DNA of 64,000 nucleotides from an uncultured Clostridia bacterium (GTDB taxonomy: Bacteria > Bacillota > Clostridia > TANB77 > CAG-508), in NCBI GenBank assembly GCA_934155265.1, contig CAKPGU010000007.1, forward strand, positions 1 to 64,000. Reading direction: 5' to 3'. Under the pieces are notes generated by a model that was not told the DNA's origin, ran no database searches, and saw only the letters and a list, made by a program, of their open reading frames with translations. Each line of letters opens with the position of its first letter. Within the stretch, counting starts at the first letter, position 1. Made by a program: the position numbers and the translations under genes. Below are positions 62,749 through 64,000 of this stretch, in pieces.

Positions 62749-63484
62749 AAATATAAATAAAAAAATTTTTCATGTTGTGATGATTGTTGTTATTATTTGT
62801 GTGATATTATTTGTTAGCGGAATATTTATTTTAAAATATCAAGTTGAAGGCGAATCTAATATGCCATTTAAAATAACAAAAATTTCTTTAATAGAAAGTG
62901 TAGAAGGAATAGAAAAAGAAGGAGCAAATGAAAAATGGAATTTTAATGTTAACCAAAATAATGATATATATATTTATATAGAAAAAAATTCTGGATATGG
63001 AAAAACAGAAATAATTGATAGTGTTGAAATAAAAAATATAAATATAAATAAAGAAAAAACATTAGGAGAATTGAAACTATACAAACCTGTAATAGATGAA
63101 AAAAGAATGTTTATAAATTCACAAGAAAATGAAATTAATGAAATTACATATACAGGAGAATTAGAATCAAATATAAAAGAGGAAAAAATTTCAAATCAGG
63201 GAGGAATTGTTGCATTTAGATATGCAATCAATAATTTATCAACATATGTGTCAGAAAATGATGAACAAATTGATCATAGCCAACTTTTAAAATTAACGAA
63301 TATATCTTTAGAAGACTTAAAAACAAAGTTAACATTTGATATTTTCATCAATTTAAAAGGTGGAAGAAAATATCAAGCACCTATTAGTATAGATGTTCCT
63401 CAAGGTGATATTGTAGAGAAAGGAACAATTGGAGAAGATATAACAGATTTAAAAGGAATAATTTTCAAGAGAATTGAAAATTAA
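62741..63484 (+). CDS. Unknown bitopic membrane protein
   Basis: 247 residues. One N-terminal membrane helix (VVMIVVIICVILFVSGIFIL, about 12-31), then an external beta-rich domain (FKITKISLIESVEGIEKEG near its start, a late YQAPISIDVP). GGAGGAAAA precedes the ATG inside tadA, so translation is coupled. No family recognised. Similar single-span proteins occur after tadA in related Clostridia as far as I recall, but I cannot confirm that here. Confidence 0.78.
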   Translation: MYRNINKKIFHVVMIVVIICVILFVSGIFILKYQVEGESNMPFKITKISLIESVEGIEKEGANEKWNFNVNQNNDIYIYIEKNSGYGKTEIIDSVEIKNININKEKTLGELKLYKPVIDEKRMFINSQENEINEITYTGELESNIKEEKISNQGGIVAFRYAINNLSTYVSENDEQIDHSQLLKLTNISLEDLKTKLTFDIFINLKGGRKYQAPISIDVPQGDIVEKGTIGEDITDLKGIIFKRIEN

Positions 63485-63503
63485 TACAATTAATAAAAAA
63501 TAC

Positions 63504-63532
63504 TTGCAAATTTAATAATTACAGTATATAAT
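63504..63532 (+). promoter_or_regulatory. Promoter of the SRP RNA
   Basis: TTGCAA (63504-63509), 17-base spacer, TATAAT (63527-63532). The predicted start falls at the first base of the closing stem of the RNA. Confidence 0.8.
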
Positions 63533-63538
63533 AATGAA

Positions 63539-63678
63539 TGGTATGAGGGTTGACCTCTGTATGGAAAACAAACTCAATAGAAGCCTATGAACCTTGTCAG
63601 GTCCGGAAGGAAGCAGCAATAAGTAGATACTTTTATGTGGGCGTTGTTTTCCATAGAGAGATTAACAATCACACCATT
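63539..63678 (+). ncRNA. ffs: Signal recognition particle RNA (small bacterial type)
   Basis: The invariant apical domain GTCAGGTCCGGAAGGAAGCA lies at 63596-63615. CTCTGTATGGAAAACAA (63555-63571) pairs with TTGTTTTCCATAGAGAG further on, and TGGT/ACCA (63539-63542, 63673-63676) close the stem. About 140 nt, it lacks the long Alu domain of Bacillus scRNA. It lies directly before dnaX, its common place in Firmicutes. Confidence 0.95.
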
Positions 63679-63701
63679 TTCTTTATGAAGGATGTGAAAT
63701 T

Positions 63702-64000
63702 ATGGGGTACACAGCGCTTTATAGAAAATTTAGACCACAAACATTTGCAGAAATGGTTGGCCAAGAACATATAACAAGAACGCTAAGAAATCAAATAATG
63801 GCTAATAGAGTTGGACATGCATATTTATTTAATGGTGGAAGAGGAACAGGAAAAACTACATCTGCTAAAGTTTTAGCACGTGCAATAAATTGTTTAAATC
63901 CTAAAGATGGAGAACCATGTAATGAATGTGAAATATGTAAGGCTGCACTAAATGGCTCATTAACAGATATTGTAGAAATGGATGCGGCATCTAATAATAG
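63702..64000 (+). CDS. dnaX: DNA polymerase III gamma/tau subunit, N-terminal part
   Basis: Starts at the ATG at 63702 behind GAAGGATG and runs off the window end after about 99 residues. The visible part reads MGYTALYRKFRPQTFAEMVG, Walker A NGGRGTGKTTSAKVLARA, and the zinc module CLNPKDGEPCNECEIC, ending in VEMDAASNN. This is the clamp-loader ATPase domain I. Confidence 0.97.
   Translation, partial: MGYTALYRKFRPQTFAEMVGQEHITRTLRNQIMANRVGHAYLFNGGRGTGKTTSAKVLARAINCLNPKDGEPCNECEICKAALNGSLTDIVEMDAASNN

Noticed and set aside
63550..63774. Open frame of 74 codons across the SRP RNA and the dnaX start
   Set aside because: It overlaps a clearly recognised SRP RNA and the true dnaX frame; no family resemblance or ribosome binding site.

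Overview
This is a low-GC, endospore-forming Firmicutes chromosome, most likely an uncultured gut-type Clostridia. It is very AT-rich and carries sporulation genes (spmA, spmB, spoIIR, a GerMN protein, an AbrB/SpoVT-type regulator), strong AGGAGG ribosome binding sites and sigma-A-like promoters. The species cannot be named from the sequence.

The window is built around the replication origin. DnaA boxes flank dnaA on both sides (about 17.8-18.0 kb and 19.46-19.68 kb). To the left, dnaA, dnaN, recF, gyrB and gyrA all read leftwards. To the right, rpmH, rnpA, yidD, yidC, jag, mnmE, mnmG, rsmG, parA and parB read rightwards, so nearly all housekeeping genes run with the fork. Two tRNA-Ser genes close this block.

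Into this classic origin layout are set two type IV secretion systems (T4SS). System 1 is in two pieces. Coupling ATPase, pilin-like, VirB6-like and PrgI/VirB3-like genes lie at 0.5-3.8 kb, followed by a DnaD/DnaC-type replication pair. A split VirB4 and an unknown protein lie at 9.3-12.4 kb, wedged between gyrA and gyrB. Three of its genes appear to start with AUA or AUU behind strong ribosome binding sites. System 2 (29.0-43.3 kb) is contiguous: three pilin-like proteins, PrgI-like, split VirB4, a large VirB6-like protein, two VirB8-like proteins and a 1377-residue surface protein. That last protein carries a degenerate SGNH domain, an inserted alpha/beta hydrolase and a C39-like peptidase. 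No relaxase or integrase is visible.

Further right are an ABC exporter, a GerMN protein, and a 2.4 kb gene-free array of three roughly 0.84 kb, extremely AT-rich repeats. Then come rsmI, abrB-like, spmAB, a YycJ-type hydrolase, murA, spoIIR, a sugar-nucleotide/glycosyltransferase group, a TtcA-like enzyme, tRNA-Arg, maf, tadA, the SRP RNA and the start of dnaX.

Beyond the standard genes there is evidence for two undescribed or unidentified structured RNAs. One is about 450 nt at 12.6-13.07 kb; the other is rod-like and about 190 nt at 52.0-52.19 kb. A 24-bp sequence (23/24 identical) is shared by two distant promoters, and three growth-related promoters share an extended -35 sequence.
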